A stretch of DNA of 64,000 bases, taken from Actinostola sp. cb2023 (lineage: Eukaryota; Cnidaria; Anthozoa; Actiniaria; Actinostolidae). A program made the position numbers and the translations under genes. Location of the stretch: positions 91,001-155,000 of the forward strand of contig JAUJYZ010000693.1 of NCBI GenBank assembly GCA_033675265.1. Reading direction: 5' to 3'. Each line of letters starts with the position of its first letter. The stretch's first letter is position 1. Shown here one piece after another: positions 1 through 12,169 of this stretch. The notes beneath the pieces were generated by a model. The model saw nothing but the letters and a program-made list of their open reading frames with translations. It did no database searches and was not told the DNA's origin.

Positions 1-34
1 ATTGAAGAAAAACAAACCTTATAGTAGTAGCAAT

Positions 35-2497
35 TAGGCTTAGATACATATATCCGGATATTTTTTGAGATATTTAGAAGCTCCTGGGATATTTAGAAAA
101 TTCCGAGATATTTAGAAAAATTGAAATTTTCTGCAATATTTAGGACTTTTTTCTGGCGTTTTTCCTTGATTTACCAGAGCCAGCAATATAACTATCCAGC
201 GGTGTTACTTTTGAATAATGTATCCCACAATTCCAATAGTTAATCAATTCAATATGGCGGACCATGCCGATCGCGAGGTTGATTGCGACGCCCAACAGGA
301 ACCTGAATTACCTGATCAAGCAGCTCCTGCTGAAATAGCGCTGGTAGTAGAAAGAGAAAATGTAGTGGTATCAATATTGGATCGTTTGAGACAGCCAGAG
401 GAGAGTGATTTATCCAGAAAGAGAAAGTTAACAACCAACAATCCAGCTTCAGGAAATCGCCGTTCCCAGTCAGTGCTCAGAAAGAACGAGCCAAACATTT
501 CAGCCAGGAAAAGAGTCGATGAATTCAAGGGGGAAACGTTTATTGCTAAAGAGAATGGTAGCTTGTTTTGCCAGTCATGTCGTGAAGAAATGTCTGTAAA
601 AAAGCAGAACATAAGTGTACATGTTTCTAGCATAAAGCACAAGATGAACAAAGACAAACTGTCACAAACCTCAAAGAAGGATCAAAACATTGCAGAGGCC
701 ATGAAAAAGTATGACGAAGTCCACCATCCAAAGGGTGAGACACTACCCACAGGAACAAGAGTGTTCAGGGTGAAAGTTGTTAAGGCCTTTTTAAAGAGTG
801 GTACCCCATTAAATAGAATGGAGTACTTCAGAGATTTGTTTGAGGATGCAGGATTTGCTTTGACATCAAGCCCCAACATGAGGCAACTTATTCCGTTCAT
901 TCTGGAAGAAGAATATAAGGCGATTTCCAAGAAAGTTATGGGAAAGGATATCTCTATAGTTTTTGATGGAACTACACGAGACGGGGAGGCGCTCGTAGTT
1001 CTTGTGCGATTTGTAGAGTCTTGGGAGGTGCAACAGAGGCTTGTGAGGTTCCAACTCGTAAAACAGTCGGTTAATGGTGACGAACTGGCTCGCATTATTA
1101 TCAATGTACTACATAGAAAACTCAATGTACCAGAAAGTAATCTACTTGCAGCAATGAGAGACAGAGCTCCTGTCAACACGAAGGCTTTGAGAACAGTGTC
1201 GGTACTTTATCCCGACATTATAGATATTGGTTGTATCTCTCACTTCCTCGACAGAGTGGGGGTGAAGTGCAAGACTCCACTACTGAAGCAATTCATGACT
1301 GCTTGGAATTATATATTTACAACAAGTATGAAAGGTCGAAGGGTATGGAAAGCCATCAATGGAGGAAGGTCAATGCCAAGATATAATAACACCAGATGGT
1401 GGAGCCTGTGGGAGTGTGTGAAGATAGTGTTCGAAGAGTGGAGGCACCTTGCTGCTTTTATAGATAGTGATGAGGAGTTCGCTCAGTGCTCAAGAGAGAA
1501 GCTCAGTCAGATCCTCGCCGACAACGCAGTTCAGCTAAGGGTTGAAATGGCTGCCTTCATGGAATTGGAGCAATTTGTGAAGACCATTTTACACCCTTGA
1601 AGGAGATGGCACCTTAATCTTTATTGCCTATGAGAAGCTTCTTATGCTTAAGGCATTCATTCAAGTACAGCATTTCCCAACACTAACAATGACAGTCCAA
1701 GAACTGTTTCCTGCAAATGCTATAGTCCAGCAACAGTGGTACCAGTATGGTCTGAGGGAGTGCTTGACACCTGCCTTTGAATATTATGCACAGACACTCG
1801 CAAATGATGTCACAGTTTCTCGCTCCATTGAAGTATTCCAAGCTGCCCAATTATTCTGTCCGAAGGTTATCACTATATCCCGGCCAAATGCTGCTGAGGT
1901 TGAGAAGATCAGAGCTGTGCCCTTTCTTGGTACAAACAACATCATCCAGGCTCTTCAAGTTGAGCTGGCAGCCTACCTCGTCAAAGCTGACCAGATCCCA
2001 CATGATTTTGACACACTATCTGACACCTGGCCCTGGTGGAGAATGGTCGCTCGCGAGCTCCCGTCGTGGTCATCCACAGTACAGAAACTTGTTCTGGTAC
2101 AATCATCATCTGCAGCAGCTGAGAGGGTATTCTCACTATTGACCACCATGTTCGGTGACCAGCAACACGAAGCCCTAGAAGATTATGTAGAGGCGGCATT
2201 GATGCTACGAGTTAATGATCATTAGCAGTTAGACAGACACTATCTATAGACTGAGGCCACTCAGACAAGTCAAATGCTGATGCCATTAAGCAACTACATG
2301 TATAGCCATGAATGCCTGAAAAACACGTTTTTATACACATTTTATTGTATAACCGTTAAAATGAAATAGATATGTATGGAGATATTTAGACAATTTTTCA
2401 AGATATTTAGGGGATTTTTTGAGATATTTAGAGGTTTTTTTGAGAATTTCCGGAAACATATTTAGGCCATTTTTCGAGATATATGTATCTAAGCCTA
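35..2497 (+). mobile_element. hAT DNA transposon, near full length, inactive
   Basis: The element starts with taggcttagatacatatatc (35-54) and ends with its exact reverse complement (2478-2497), a 20-bp terminal inverted repeat. The 8-bp direct repeat gtagcaat lies immediately outside both ends (27-34 and 2498-2505), the target duplication expected of hAT. Several copies of a gatatttag motif sit just inside both ends, all in the same orientation, and may be transposase-binding subterminal repeats. The single gene inside has one frameshift, so the copy should be unable to move by itself. The perfect ends and duplication suggest a fairly recent insertion. Confidence 0.93.
218..2225 (+). pseudogene. 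hAT-family transposase with one frameshift
   Basis: The ATG at 218 opens 460 codons that stop at 1600. The reading continues in another frame from about 1590 to 2225 without loss of homology, so one indel near 1585-1600 breaks the gene. The first part has a basic N-terminal region, a BED-like C-x2-C...H-x5-H finger (about residues 117-142), the first catalytic Asp in IVFDGTTRDGEALV, a second Asp region (AAMRDRAPVNTKAL), a CISHFLD segment and an RWWSLWE tryptophan motif. The second part ends in the hAT C-terminal dimerisation domain, with SSSAAAERVFSLL and a Trp-rich segment before it. Such enzymes cut and paste the element by recognising its ends. Family assignment is firm; the sub-lineage is not resolved. 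Confidence 0.9.
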
Positions 2498-2591
2498 GTA
2501 GCAATCAATGAATTTCCATAAAAGGCGACTCAAAAGGTATTATACATACCTTTTTGTGGTGTAAAAGTACTTCAGTGGTTCTTATGGCCAC

Positions 2592-3176
2592 CAAGACTGT
2601 GGACTTGACCAAAGACACGTGCCGTAATGCTTGTCAGATATGCTTGTCAGATATCTACATATGCATCCATGATTTTACGGCCCTGATTTTACGACTCTTT
2701 TCAAACACATTTGGAAAGTATATTATTCTGTGTAACTCCTCAGTATGTGAATTCATTATTTCAGCAAATGTAGAAGCGGTTGTGGCAACAGAAGCTAAAG
2801 AATTGTCGACTAAATAGACCACTACGGTAATTTGCGAAACGAAACGGGAATGAAACGAAACGCCCCACACCTCCCCCAAGAGGAAGCAAATCAGTCCTAC
2901 AGATTCTGTGACCCCCTCCCCAAAACCGCTCTGTAACAATTGCTAATTATATAAAGAAGACAATACGAGTGATGAGTGAGTTTACAAATGTAGAGATGAT
3001 ATAAAAATACTTATGTTAAATACTTATCTGTAATCTAATCTAATTAATTCCTTTTTACTATTTACTATTTTGTATTTTGTAAAAGATAAGTAAAACCATG
3101 GATGCATATGTAGATATCTGACAAGCATATCTGACAAGCATTACGGCACGTGTCTTTGGTCAAGTCCGCAGTCTTG
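2592..3176. mobile_element. Foldback (MITE-like) element with 87-bp inverted arms
   Basis: The stretch 2592-2678 reappears as a nearly exact reverse complement at 3090-3176, with a few mismatches. Each arm holds a short internal duplication (tgcttgtcagatat). The roughly 410-bp centre shows no convincing coding sequence. I see no clear target duplication, so the superfamily is unassigned. Confidence 0.75.
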
Positions 3177-3300
3177 TAATGTACTGTTGTAACACACTTG
3201 ATGGTAAGTCTGTAGTCACAATGTAGTCACGTTTTGAGTTGTGCAGAGAAGCGAGATTTGTTGTTGAATCTCTTCGCCAACATTCAGTGAACTGAAATAC

Positions 3301-3950
3301 CGCATACACCGGCATATAAGTCGCATTCTCAGATAAGCCGCACCCCGAGTTAAATTAATAGAAATCTTGCAGAAAGCTACATGTACATTACATGCTTTGC
3401 GTTATCGGATGTAAACTCTCAGAGAATACTTCAACAGCTTACCAATAATTTTAGCTTTGTAATAGACTAATCATAAAGACACTTTTTCAATGGAACTCTT
3501 TACGACAAATCATGATCCAATACAATCCTATGACTGACTCAAAATGTCTTTCCCACCAACTTTCGGCATTATCAGGTATAAAATCATGTGAGAATGTTAT
3601 GTTTGGGACACTTGATTGACACATGTTGTGTACTTTGTAGTAAAACCATTAGTACGATTGTTAAACTGTTTGAAAAGGCATTAGCACCCATTAATTTGCC
3701 TGTTTAACGTCTAATCAATGGCCAATGCTTTTAGGAGTAACTAACAGTAATAAACACACGAATGATGTACGTACTCTTTTATACTTTTATGGTAATTTTA
3801 TGTATATTTCTGATACATTTGTACTAATTCCCGATGTTCTCCAAGATAACTTTGGATTGCAATTTTCAATGTTCTCCAAGATAAGCTGCACCCCCAACTT
3901 TGGATCGCAATTTTCACAAAAAAAGTGTGGCTTATACGCTGGTGAATATG
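3301..3950. mobile_element. Degenerate non-autonomous DNA element (possible)
   Basis: The left end reads ccggcatataagtcgcat and the right end gtgtggcttatacgctgg, imperfect reverse complements. Near the right end a segment of about 40 bp (ttctccaagataa...gcaattttca) is duplicated in tandem. Ends with a 'cttataagccgcacc' flavour are common in pogo/Tigger-like non-autonomous elements, which is the only basis for the suggestion. No transposase remains. Confidence 0.35.
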
Positions 3951-4489
3951 TACTCATTGGTTTCATAAATTTAAAATGAAGAGGCTTAGATTTTACCTTG
4001 ATTAAGACTTACATGTATATCTCTCTCCAAATTTCTATTATAGTACTTTACAATTGTTGTTGTTATTTATCGCTTCTACGGCAATTCAGTTAGTTGCTGT
4101 TGATGGCAGTAAGAAGATGACAATCGATAACAAAAACCTAGAGAATAGATCCTTCCAGTTGGTCTTGAAGCTGCTATAAAGCATTTGTCGAACATCCACA
4201 TGTGAAAATTGCATGTCAAACTTAGTCGTGATTTCCCCTCATACGTAGTCGTGTTTTCATGACAGTGATATCCAAAGGCTTCTGGATAATTTGCAGATTC
4301 TCGACGTCGGCAACAGATAGAATATATAAAACATAAACCTAGACTCATGCCGGCCTAGGTTGGATTATATTTTTCTAACTACTAGTTTGCAACTACAAGT
4401 TAGACATTTTTAATTAACCCTTAACCTGCAACATACATGTACCCACAGTTTAAAATAAAACATGAACTGACTCTTACTTATTGTCTTCT

Positions 4490-4902
4490 AAGGTATAAGA
4501 AGAAAAGACACTGAATTAATCAACAATTTAGAGATGGTGGAAAAATTAATGGAGGCTGAATGGAATACAGAGATAAGTAAGTCATCACTCTGTTTCAGAG
4601 TTGGCAAAAAGGAGATTTAACAAGGTTGATCTCTTGCCATTAACCAGTGATTTAAAGAAATTAAGATTATATCTCATAAACAGCATTGAAGATGTTAGCG
4701 AAGAGCTGAAGGTGAAACTATCTCTCATGGTTTGGCAAAAGTTGGCAGGGAGGGTGCTCTGCAGAGTAGCAATCTTCAATAAAAGGAGGGGGGGTGAAGC
4801 CTCGAATATGCTTTTCAACAGTTTTCAAGAAAAACCTAATTGGGAAGAAGCATGCCCTGGTGACATCTATGAAACCCTACAGCCACTAGAAAAGGCAATG
4901 AA
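4490..4902 (+). pseudogene. Exon remnant of an uncharacterised metazoan family (FNKRRGGE motif)
   Basis: Two adjoining open stretches in different frames read as one protein segment: an EAEWNTEIS part (about 4545-4600) followed after a one-base shift by a LAKRRFNKVDLLPLT...FNKRRGGEAS part (4600-4902). A gaag|gtaatg donor-like site ends the segment. The order EW..EIS, LPLT.DL..L..YL, FNKRR.GE matches a family I recall from invertebrates and fish, often with C2H2 fingers, of unknown function. FNKRRGGE looks like the first-arginine box of tyrosine recombinases, but that is inference. The frameshift and isolation argue for a dead fragment. Confidence 0.42.
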
Positions 4903-4985
4903 GGTAATGGTGTATTTCTGGGCATACAGTTTTAAAATAAAGGTTACGACGAGAAGATAGGTAAACATGTTTTATGTAATGTAAT

Positions 4986-6178
<1,193 letters not shown>

Positions 6179-6183
6179 ATCAA

Positions 6184-8280
6184 TGGTCACCCCCCTCCCC
6201 GCCCAAAGGTCTCCCCCGTCCCCGCCCAAAGGTCACCCTTCTCCCCTCCCAACAGTCATCCCCCTCCCCGCCCAATGATCACCCCCTCCCCAAAGGTCAC
6301 ACTCTCACTACCAAAAGTTCACCCCCCTCCTCACCCAATGGTCACCCCCCTCCCCGCCCAATGGTAACCCCCTCCCACCCCAAGTTCTTCCCCCTCCTAC
6401 CCAAGTTCCCACCCTCCCTGACTAAGGTCATTCCCTCCCCACCAAAAGTTTCCCCCCTCCCCTACCAGTCTCCCACCTTCCCACCCAAAAGTATCCCCCC
6501 TCCCCGCCCAAAGGCCACCCTTCTCCCCTCCCAACGGTCATCCCCCTCCCCACCCAATGATCACCCCCCTCCCCGCCCAAAGGTCACCCCCTCCCTACCC
6601 AAAGTTCACCCCCCTTCCCACCCAATGGTCACCCCCTCCCCGCCCAATGGTAACCCCCCTCCCCCCCCCAAGTTCTTCCCCCTCCTACCCAAGTTCACAC
6701 CCTCCCTGCCAAAAGGTCATTCCCTCCCCACCAAAAGTTTCCCCCCTCCCCTACCAAAGTCCACCACCTTCCCGCCCAAAATCTCCCCCCTCCCCGCCCA
6801 AAGGTCACGCCCTCCCCACCCAAACTTCACCCGCTACCCACCCAATGGTCACCCCCCTCCCCAACCAATGGTCATCCCCCAAAAGTCCCCCCCCCCTCCC
6901 CGCCCAAAGGTCACGACCTCCCCACCCAAAGTTCACCCGCTACCCACCCAATGGTCACCCCCTCCCCACCCAATGGTCATCCCTCCCCGCCCAATGATCA
7001 CCCCCCTCCCAAAGGTCACACTCTCCCTACCCAAAGTTCACCCCCTCCCCACCCAATGGTCACCCCTCTCCCCGCCCAATGGTAACCCCCCTCCCCACCC
7101 CAAGTTCTTCCAACTCCTACCCAAGTTCACACCTTCCCTGCCCAAAGGTCATTCCCTCCCCACCAAAAGTTTCCCCCCTCCCCAACCAGTCTCCCACCTT
7201 CCCGCCCAAAAGTTTCCCCTCCCCGCCCAAAGGTCACCCCCTCCCTACCCAAAGTTCACCCCCCTCCCCGCCCAATGGTAACCCCCCCTCCCCACCCCAA
7301 GTTCTTCCCCCTCCTACCCAAGTTCACACCCTCCCTGCCCAAAGGTCATTCCCTCCCCACCAAAAGTTTCCCCCCTCCCCTACCAGTCTCCCACCTTCCC
7401 GCCCAAAAGTCTCCCTCCTCACCGCCCAAAGATCACCCCCTCCCCACCCAAAGTTCACCCGATAACCACCCAATGGTCACCCCCTCCTCACCCAATGGTC
7501 ACCCCTCCCCACTCCAAGTTCATCCCCCTCCCACCCCAAGTTCACCCCCTCCCTGGCCAAAGGTCACCCCCTCCCCACCAAAAGTTCCCCCTCCTCATCC
7601 AAAGTTCACCCCCCTCTCCACCAAAAGTTCCCCCCTCCTCGCCCAAGGTTCACCCCCTCCCTGCCCAAAAGTCACCCCCCTCCCCGCCCAAAGGTCACCC
7701 CTTCCCCACCCAAATTTCACCCCCTCCCCACCCAATGGTCACCCCCTCTCCACCCAATGGTCACCCACCTCCCCACCCAATGGTCTAATTCCTCTCCCCG
7801 CCCAATGGTCTAATCCCCTCCCCGCCCAATGGTCACCCCCTCCCCACCCCAAGTTCATCCCCCTCTCACCCCAAGTCCACCCCCTCCCTGCCCAAAGGTC
7901 ATTCCCTCCCCAGCAAAAGTTCCCCTCCTCCCCGCCCAAAGTCTGCCCCCTCTCCGCCCAAAGGTCACCCCCTCCACGCCCAAAGTTCACCCCCCTTCCT
8001 GCCCAAAAGTCACCCCCTATCTGCCAAAGGTCATCTCCTCCCCGCCCAAAGGTCATCCCCTTCCCGCGTAACGGTCACCCCCTTCCCACCCCAAGTTCGC
8101 CCCCCTCCCCACCCAAAGTTCACCCCCCCCTCCCCATCAAATGGTCACCCCCCTCCCCGTCCAAAGGTCACCCCCTCCCCAGCCAAAGTTCACCCCTTCC
8201 CCGCCCAATGGTCACTCCCCTCCCTTGCCCAAAGGTCTCCCCCGTCCCCACCCAAAAGTCAACCACCTCCCCGCCCAAAG
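6184..8280 (+). repeat. C-rich 22-bp minisatellite, about 2.1 kb
   Basis: The unit is about 22 bp, of the form cccctccccgcccaaaggtc, with variants (aagttcac, aatggtca, ccaaaagttt). A longer block of variant units, including aagttcttcccc and ccagtctcccacc, recurs near 6370, 6660, 7090 and 7280, showing higher-order duplication. The plus strand is almost free of G, giving strong strand asymmetry. Long proline-rich frames on the plus strand exist only because the unit lacks stops. Confidence 0.95.
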
Positions 8281-8571
8281 GTGGGAAGAAACGAGTCACT
8301 GTTGACTGACTGTAATCGTTATAGGCTGAATATACATGCTTCACAGAGGGATCTAATGAGATGAGAGCAAAGAGAGGAGTATGCAACCCCTTTACACCCC
8401 TTGCTCTACCACAAGACCCCTTGTGCAACAAACTTATGTTCATTCATTGATTTGCAAGCATGAACAAAACAATGGCTGTGAATTTGTAAGTACTATATAC
8501 AATATGAGCGGCCGATCTGTATGGGATTTACAACTTGGATGATAGGAAACAGTTTGGCCGACTCAGGTATG

Positions 8572-9236
8572 TTAAGGCCTGGGTATTTTTCTCTTCCAAA
8601 ATGGCCGCCACAAATCAATAGGGGGTGGTCTATATTCTCATATTTTTAAACTATTGTTTTGATATTTTGGCAGATGTGATGAGGTCGCAATGCTAACACT
8701 TTCTGATAACAGTTTCCATGGAAACATGTAATCTGACCTTTGAACCCTTATTGTAAGAAAATTTGATAAAGCCTCTGGGAGATAGGTAGACTCTTTAAAC
8801 ATTGCGGGTATCTTTGCGTAATTGTATCAGGGTTAGTGTATACATTTTCGATCCAACTGGAATGGGTGGAACTTTTAAGGGAAAGGCTAATTAAGGTAAA
8901 TGTGAAATTTGATATCCTGAATTTTCTAAGAAATTAACTTACTTTTCCAAGATTTCTAGTTGGACTGAAAAACTACATGACAACATGCTTTACTTCCACC
9001 CTTTTACTCTCTGATATTTTTACGCTTTACTGCTCTCCCGAAGCATTATATCATATTTTCTTGCAATTGAGGTCAAATGTCACAGGACGTGTCACCATGG
9101 CAACAGCATAAGCCAAAATGTAGAATAGGACAGTTTATATTAGATGTAGTGAACTCGATGCTATTGGGTACAACCTACCAAAGTTAGACTACTGTTCACC
9201 TTGAAAGGGCGAAATCAGCTTTGACCCAGGCCTTAA
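8572..9236. mobile_element. TTAA-flanked MITE (piggyBac/Kolobok-type target)
   Basis: TTAA at 8572-8575 is followed by ggcctgggt; at the right acccaggcc is followed by TTAA at 9233-9236. That gives a 9-bp terminal inverted repeat with a 4-bp TTAA duplication. The 650-bp interior has no credible coding sequence. Confidence 0.72.
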
Positions 9237-9584
9237 TATGCCTGAAGAGAAAAGCCAAGTTAAAGTTGAATGCAAATGAGGACGATTCTGTATCCGATTT
9301 ACAGATGTCTGCTGATGATTTCTATTGTATTTCCCTCATTAAGGGTGGACTAACATTTCGTTACTATGCAACCGCGTTGCTATGGGGTTTTATTATGGGT
9401 CTTCAATTCTTTAGCTTAATTGTTGAGGATTTTTTTCGGAATTCGAAAGGCGGACTTTTCACGTGTACTTTTCACGTGCGTTCTTGTCAAATCTAAGTAG
9501 TATCCCGTATGTAAACAATAACACGGCGCGCAATGCATTACCTGTGAGAGTGCTCCTTTAATTATTCATGAATTCGATAATAAT

Positions 9585-9611
9585 CAGTTCTATATCAGTG
9601 ATATAGAACTG
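9585..9611. repeat. Perfect 27-bp palindrome
   Basis: Thirteen bases starting cagttctatatca are mirrored exactly around a single G. It lies in a 300-bp stretch without other identifiable features. Confidence 0.85.
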
Positions 9612-9783
9612 ACACAGGTCATGCAAAGGTCTCATTTACTCGTATCACTGACCTTTGTATAGCACCGACAGCAAGTTGTGATTATTTCTACGGCTTCCTA
9701 CTTACGAATACAAAAGCTCTCTCCAATGTGGGATGACTTGAGGTGTATCCTGCGCATGACCGTGGCGTCAAAAGTATCTTTAC

Positions 9784-9853
9784 CAATCTCGTCCCCAGAG
9801 CCCACGTTCCTCTTGGTCAGCACCGAGAAACGAGAGGCTCTGGCTGCAACCGA
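9784..9853 (+). repeat. 70-bp dispersed repeat, copy 1
   Basis: This segment (contains cgtccccagagcccacgtt) recurs in reverse orientation at 16840-16909 with very few differences. The two copies bracket the Ngaro-like element, so they may be the inverted ends of an older element that it entered, or two copies of a common dispersed repeat. Confidence 0.85.
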
Positions 9854-9933
9854 GTTTAGTCTGAAAATCTCGGACCGGAAGTTTAAACTGCGCATGTTCT
9901 ACAGGTAGCCCAAGCTGTGTATCAGTACATTAT

Positions 9934-10077
9934 TATTCAAACTCATTTGCATATACTAAATTATGCATGCAAGTCATTATAAAGTCCCAAGGGAATAGAC
10001 GCTAATATATAAACCACTCCTTGAGTAAGCACGGTCACTTAGGCGGCAAACACGAAACCAACATAACAAGCTTCGAA
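9934..10077 (+). repeat. Split direct repeat A1
   Basis: 144 bp starting tattcaaactcatttgc, matching A2 apart from one extra T in A2. It contains the TATA-like sequence of the element. Confidence 0.9.
10006..10013 (+). promoter_or_regulatory. TATA-like box in A1
   Basis: tatataaa lies about 118 bp before the gag ATG at 10131, a reasonable place for the element promoter. Confidence 0.5.
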
Positions 10078-10130
10078 GTTTCTTGGCCAGAAATCACCGA
10101 ACACAGATCGCTAATCCTTCTTCCATCTTC

Positions 10131-11806
10131 ATGGCTGACCAGAATCCAGCACCAGCACAACCGGGTGTAGTTCAACAAGCAATAAATGATTTAAACGTTG
10201 CCCCTGCTCCGGCCCAAGTTCCAGCTCAAGCTGCCGGTCAAGACGCCAATGCTGCTGGTCAAGATCAAGCCGCTAATGCTGCTGCCGACGGCGAGGTATG
10301 GTAGACTCTATGGTTTATTTAATACGTCATGTAATGCTTCGGTTTTTTGGCGGTTCTTCGTAATTGTATCCAGAATTTTGATCTGGGATAGCCATTCTGT
10401 GCTACAGTCCAATCGAACGTCAAGCATAGTGTTTGTAAAACGTGGTAAATGGATTTAGTCAAGATATATTGTCCAAAAAACAAGAGGAACGGTTAGGCTG
10501 CTCGCGATCTACAGATTGGTTCTTGTAACGTGGTATATTAGCAGGGAATTTGGCAGTTTTTTGTTGTAGCCGACCAGAATTTGAATTTATAATTAAAGTG
10601 TTGCCTGCCCTTGGGACTGAAACCATGTATCCTTTTGTTTTGCATTTATATACCTATAATGAGATCTGTGCCTATGTTTGGCTTAGGGCCTTTTTGCAGA
10701 GAAGGGTTTTTTAAAGCGCGTGGACTTTAAGAGTCCGTTTATAGGGAGCGTTTCTGTGCCTCTGATTGGCTATGGGCCCTTTTCAGAGAAGAGGTAAGCT
10801 CTGTGGACTTTAGGGGTCCGTTTATAGAGAGCGTTTGTGTGCCTCTGATTGGCTTCGGGCCCTTTTCAGAGAAGAGGTAAGCTCTGTGGACTTTAGGGGT
10901 CCGTTTATAGAGAGCGTTTGTGTGCCTCTGATTGGCTTCGGGCCCTTTTCAGAGAAGAGGTAAGCTCTGTGGACTTTAGGGGCCGTTTATAGAGAGCGTT
11001 TGTGTGCCTCTGATTGGCTTCGGGCCCTTTTCAGAGAAGACTTCAGCTCTGTGGACTTTAGGGGTCTGTTTATAGAGAACGTTTATGTGAATCTGTTGGG
11101 TTTAGGGCCTTAGAGAAGAGTTAAGCTCTGTGGACCTTGGGGGTCTAGCGAAGTAAAATTTGAGGAAAAGTATAAGTAGAGGCATGTGTACGGGATGAGA
11201 GGTGGCTGTATGCATAACAGCGTGGTTATTAATTATTATTTTCAGGTCCAGCCTCCTGACCCGATGATGGCCATTCAGAATAGATTGGCGAAACTTGAGG
11301 AGGAGAAAAACCACCAATCCGCGGATGTAATCCTGACCCGCATCAGGATTCTGCTCAACAAGACGGATGCCACATTTAATAAAGACGAAGCTTTTGATTT
11401 GTTGATTGAATTGAAAGCGGCAGCAGCCACAGAGAAACATAAGGACCTCCCACACTACCAAGCAGTGTTTATGGCGATGAGGCAAAAGGTGGCAGTACCG
11501 GCGAGTCAGTTCAGAAAATACCTAGCTGCTCTCCTGGGAGATAAACACCAAGAGAAGGTACTAGATATCTTGTCCAAGGTGGATAAGGGCCTAAAGCTGG
11601 ATGGAGAGTTAGCGGGACGTCACAGTCGACAACAAGAACCCAGGCAGAGCGGGTCGTCGAAGAGGAGCATGCGTTGTTTTTATTGTGACGCAGTAGGCCA
11701 TCTACAGAATAGATGTTTCAAAAGGAAACGGGATTTAGATCGTGCGGGACACGATCCCGACGAACCCGAAGACAGAAAGCCGCGTCGACACGATCGCAGG
11801 GCTTGA
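10131..11806 (+). CDS. Gag-like protein of the Ngaro-like element, two exons
   Basis: Exon 1 (10131-10295) starts at an ATG and encodes 55 residues rich in Ala, Pro and Gln, ending GAG|gtatgg. Exon 2 starts after ttattttcag at 11246 and runs in the same phase (0) to TGA at 11804-11806. Exon 2 encodes a helical, charged region followed by one zinc knuckle, CFYCDAVGHLQNRC (C-x2-C-x4-H-x4-C), and a basic tail. The product should bind element RNA and form particles. The 950-bp intron is inferred from the sites and the joined frame. A second phase-0 acceptor at 12169/12170 would join the same leader to the RT frame. Confidence 0.72.
10686..11110 (+). repeat. 82/83-bp minisatellite inside the gag intron
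   Basis: Units begin at gggcc near 10686, 10774, 10857, 10940, 11022 and 11104, the inner spacings being 83, 83 and 82 bp. Complete units contain cctctgattggc, then gggcccttttcag, agaagag and gtaagct. Each therefore looks like a branch point, 3' splice site, seven-base exon and 5' splice site in the right order. Confidence 0.92.
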
Positions 11807-12169
11807 GTGGAAATCTCGTCATAAGACGTGTATTGAGTAATTAACTATTTATTTTTTGTTATATTTTGGCTTGTTTGGACGCTACCAGATGTATTGAATT
11901 TAATTAAAAAAGAAAGAAAGTTAATTGTCGTAATCGAATTGAAATAATTTCGTTTTTCCCTGGATCTCGGTTGGGAACAGCAACCCGCACGGACATATCG
12001 TCTCATCGAATGTCACGTGTTCGTTCCGTTCGCGGACGTTGGGGATGCTGTCTCCTGACTGGGGCTCTAGCCTTAACCCGTGTGTTTAAAACTAGTTTTA
12101 TTGGGTCTTGTTCCTTTCATGTGGGTGAAATCTTGTCTTGGCTTATTTTTGTTTTGTTTTTTTGTTTAG

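Noticed and set aside
2554..2939. Short frames on both strands
   Set aside because: They overlap a foldback arm and unique AT-rich sequence, with no motif.
6361..8309. Proline-rich frames of 306 and 344 codons on the plus strand
   Set aside because: All follow from a stop-free 22-bp unit and exist in more than one frame at once.
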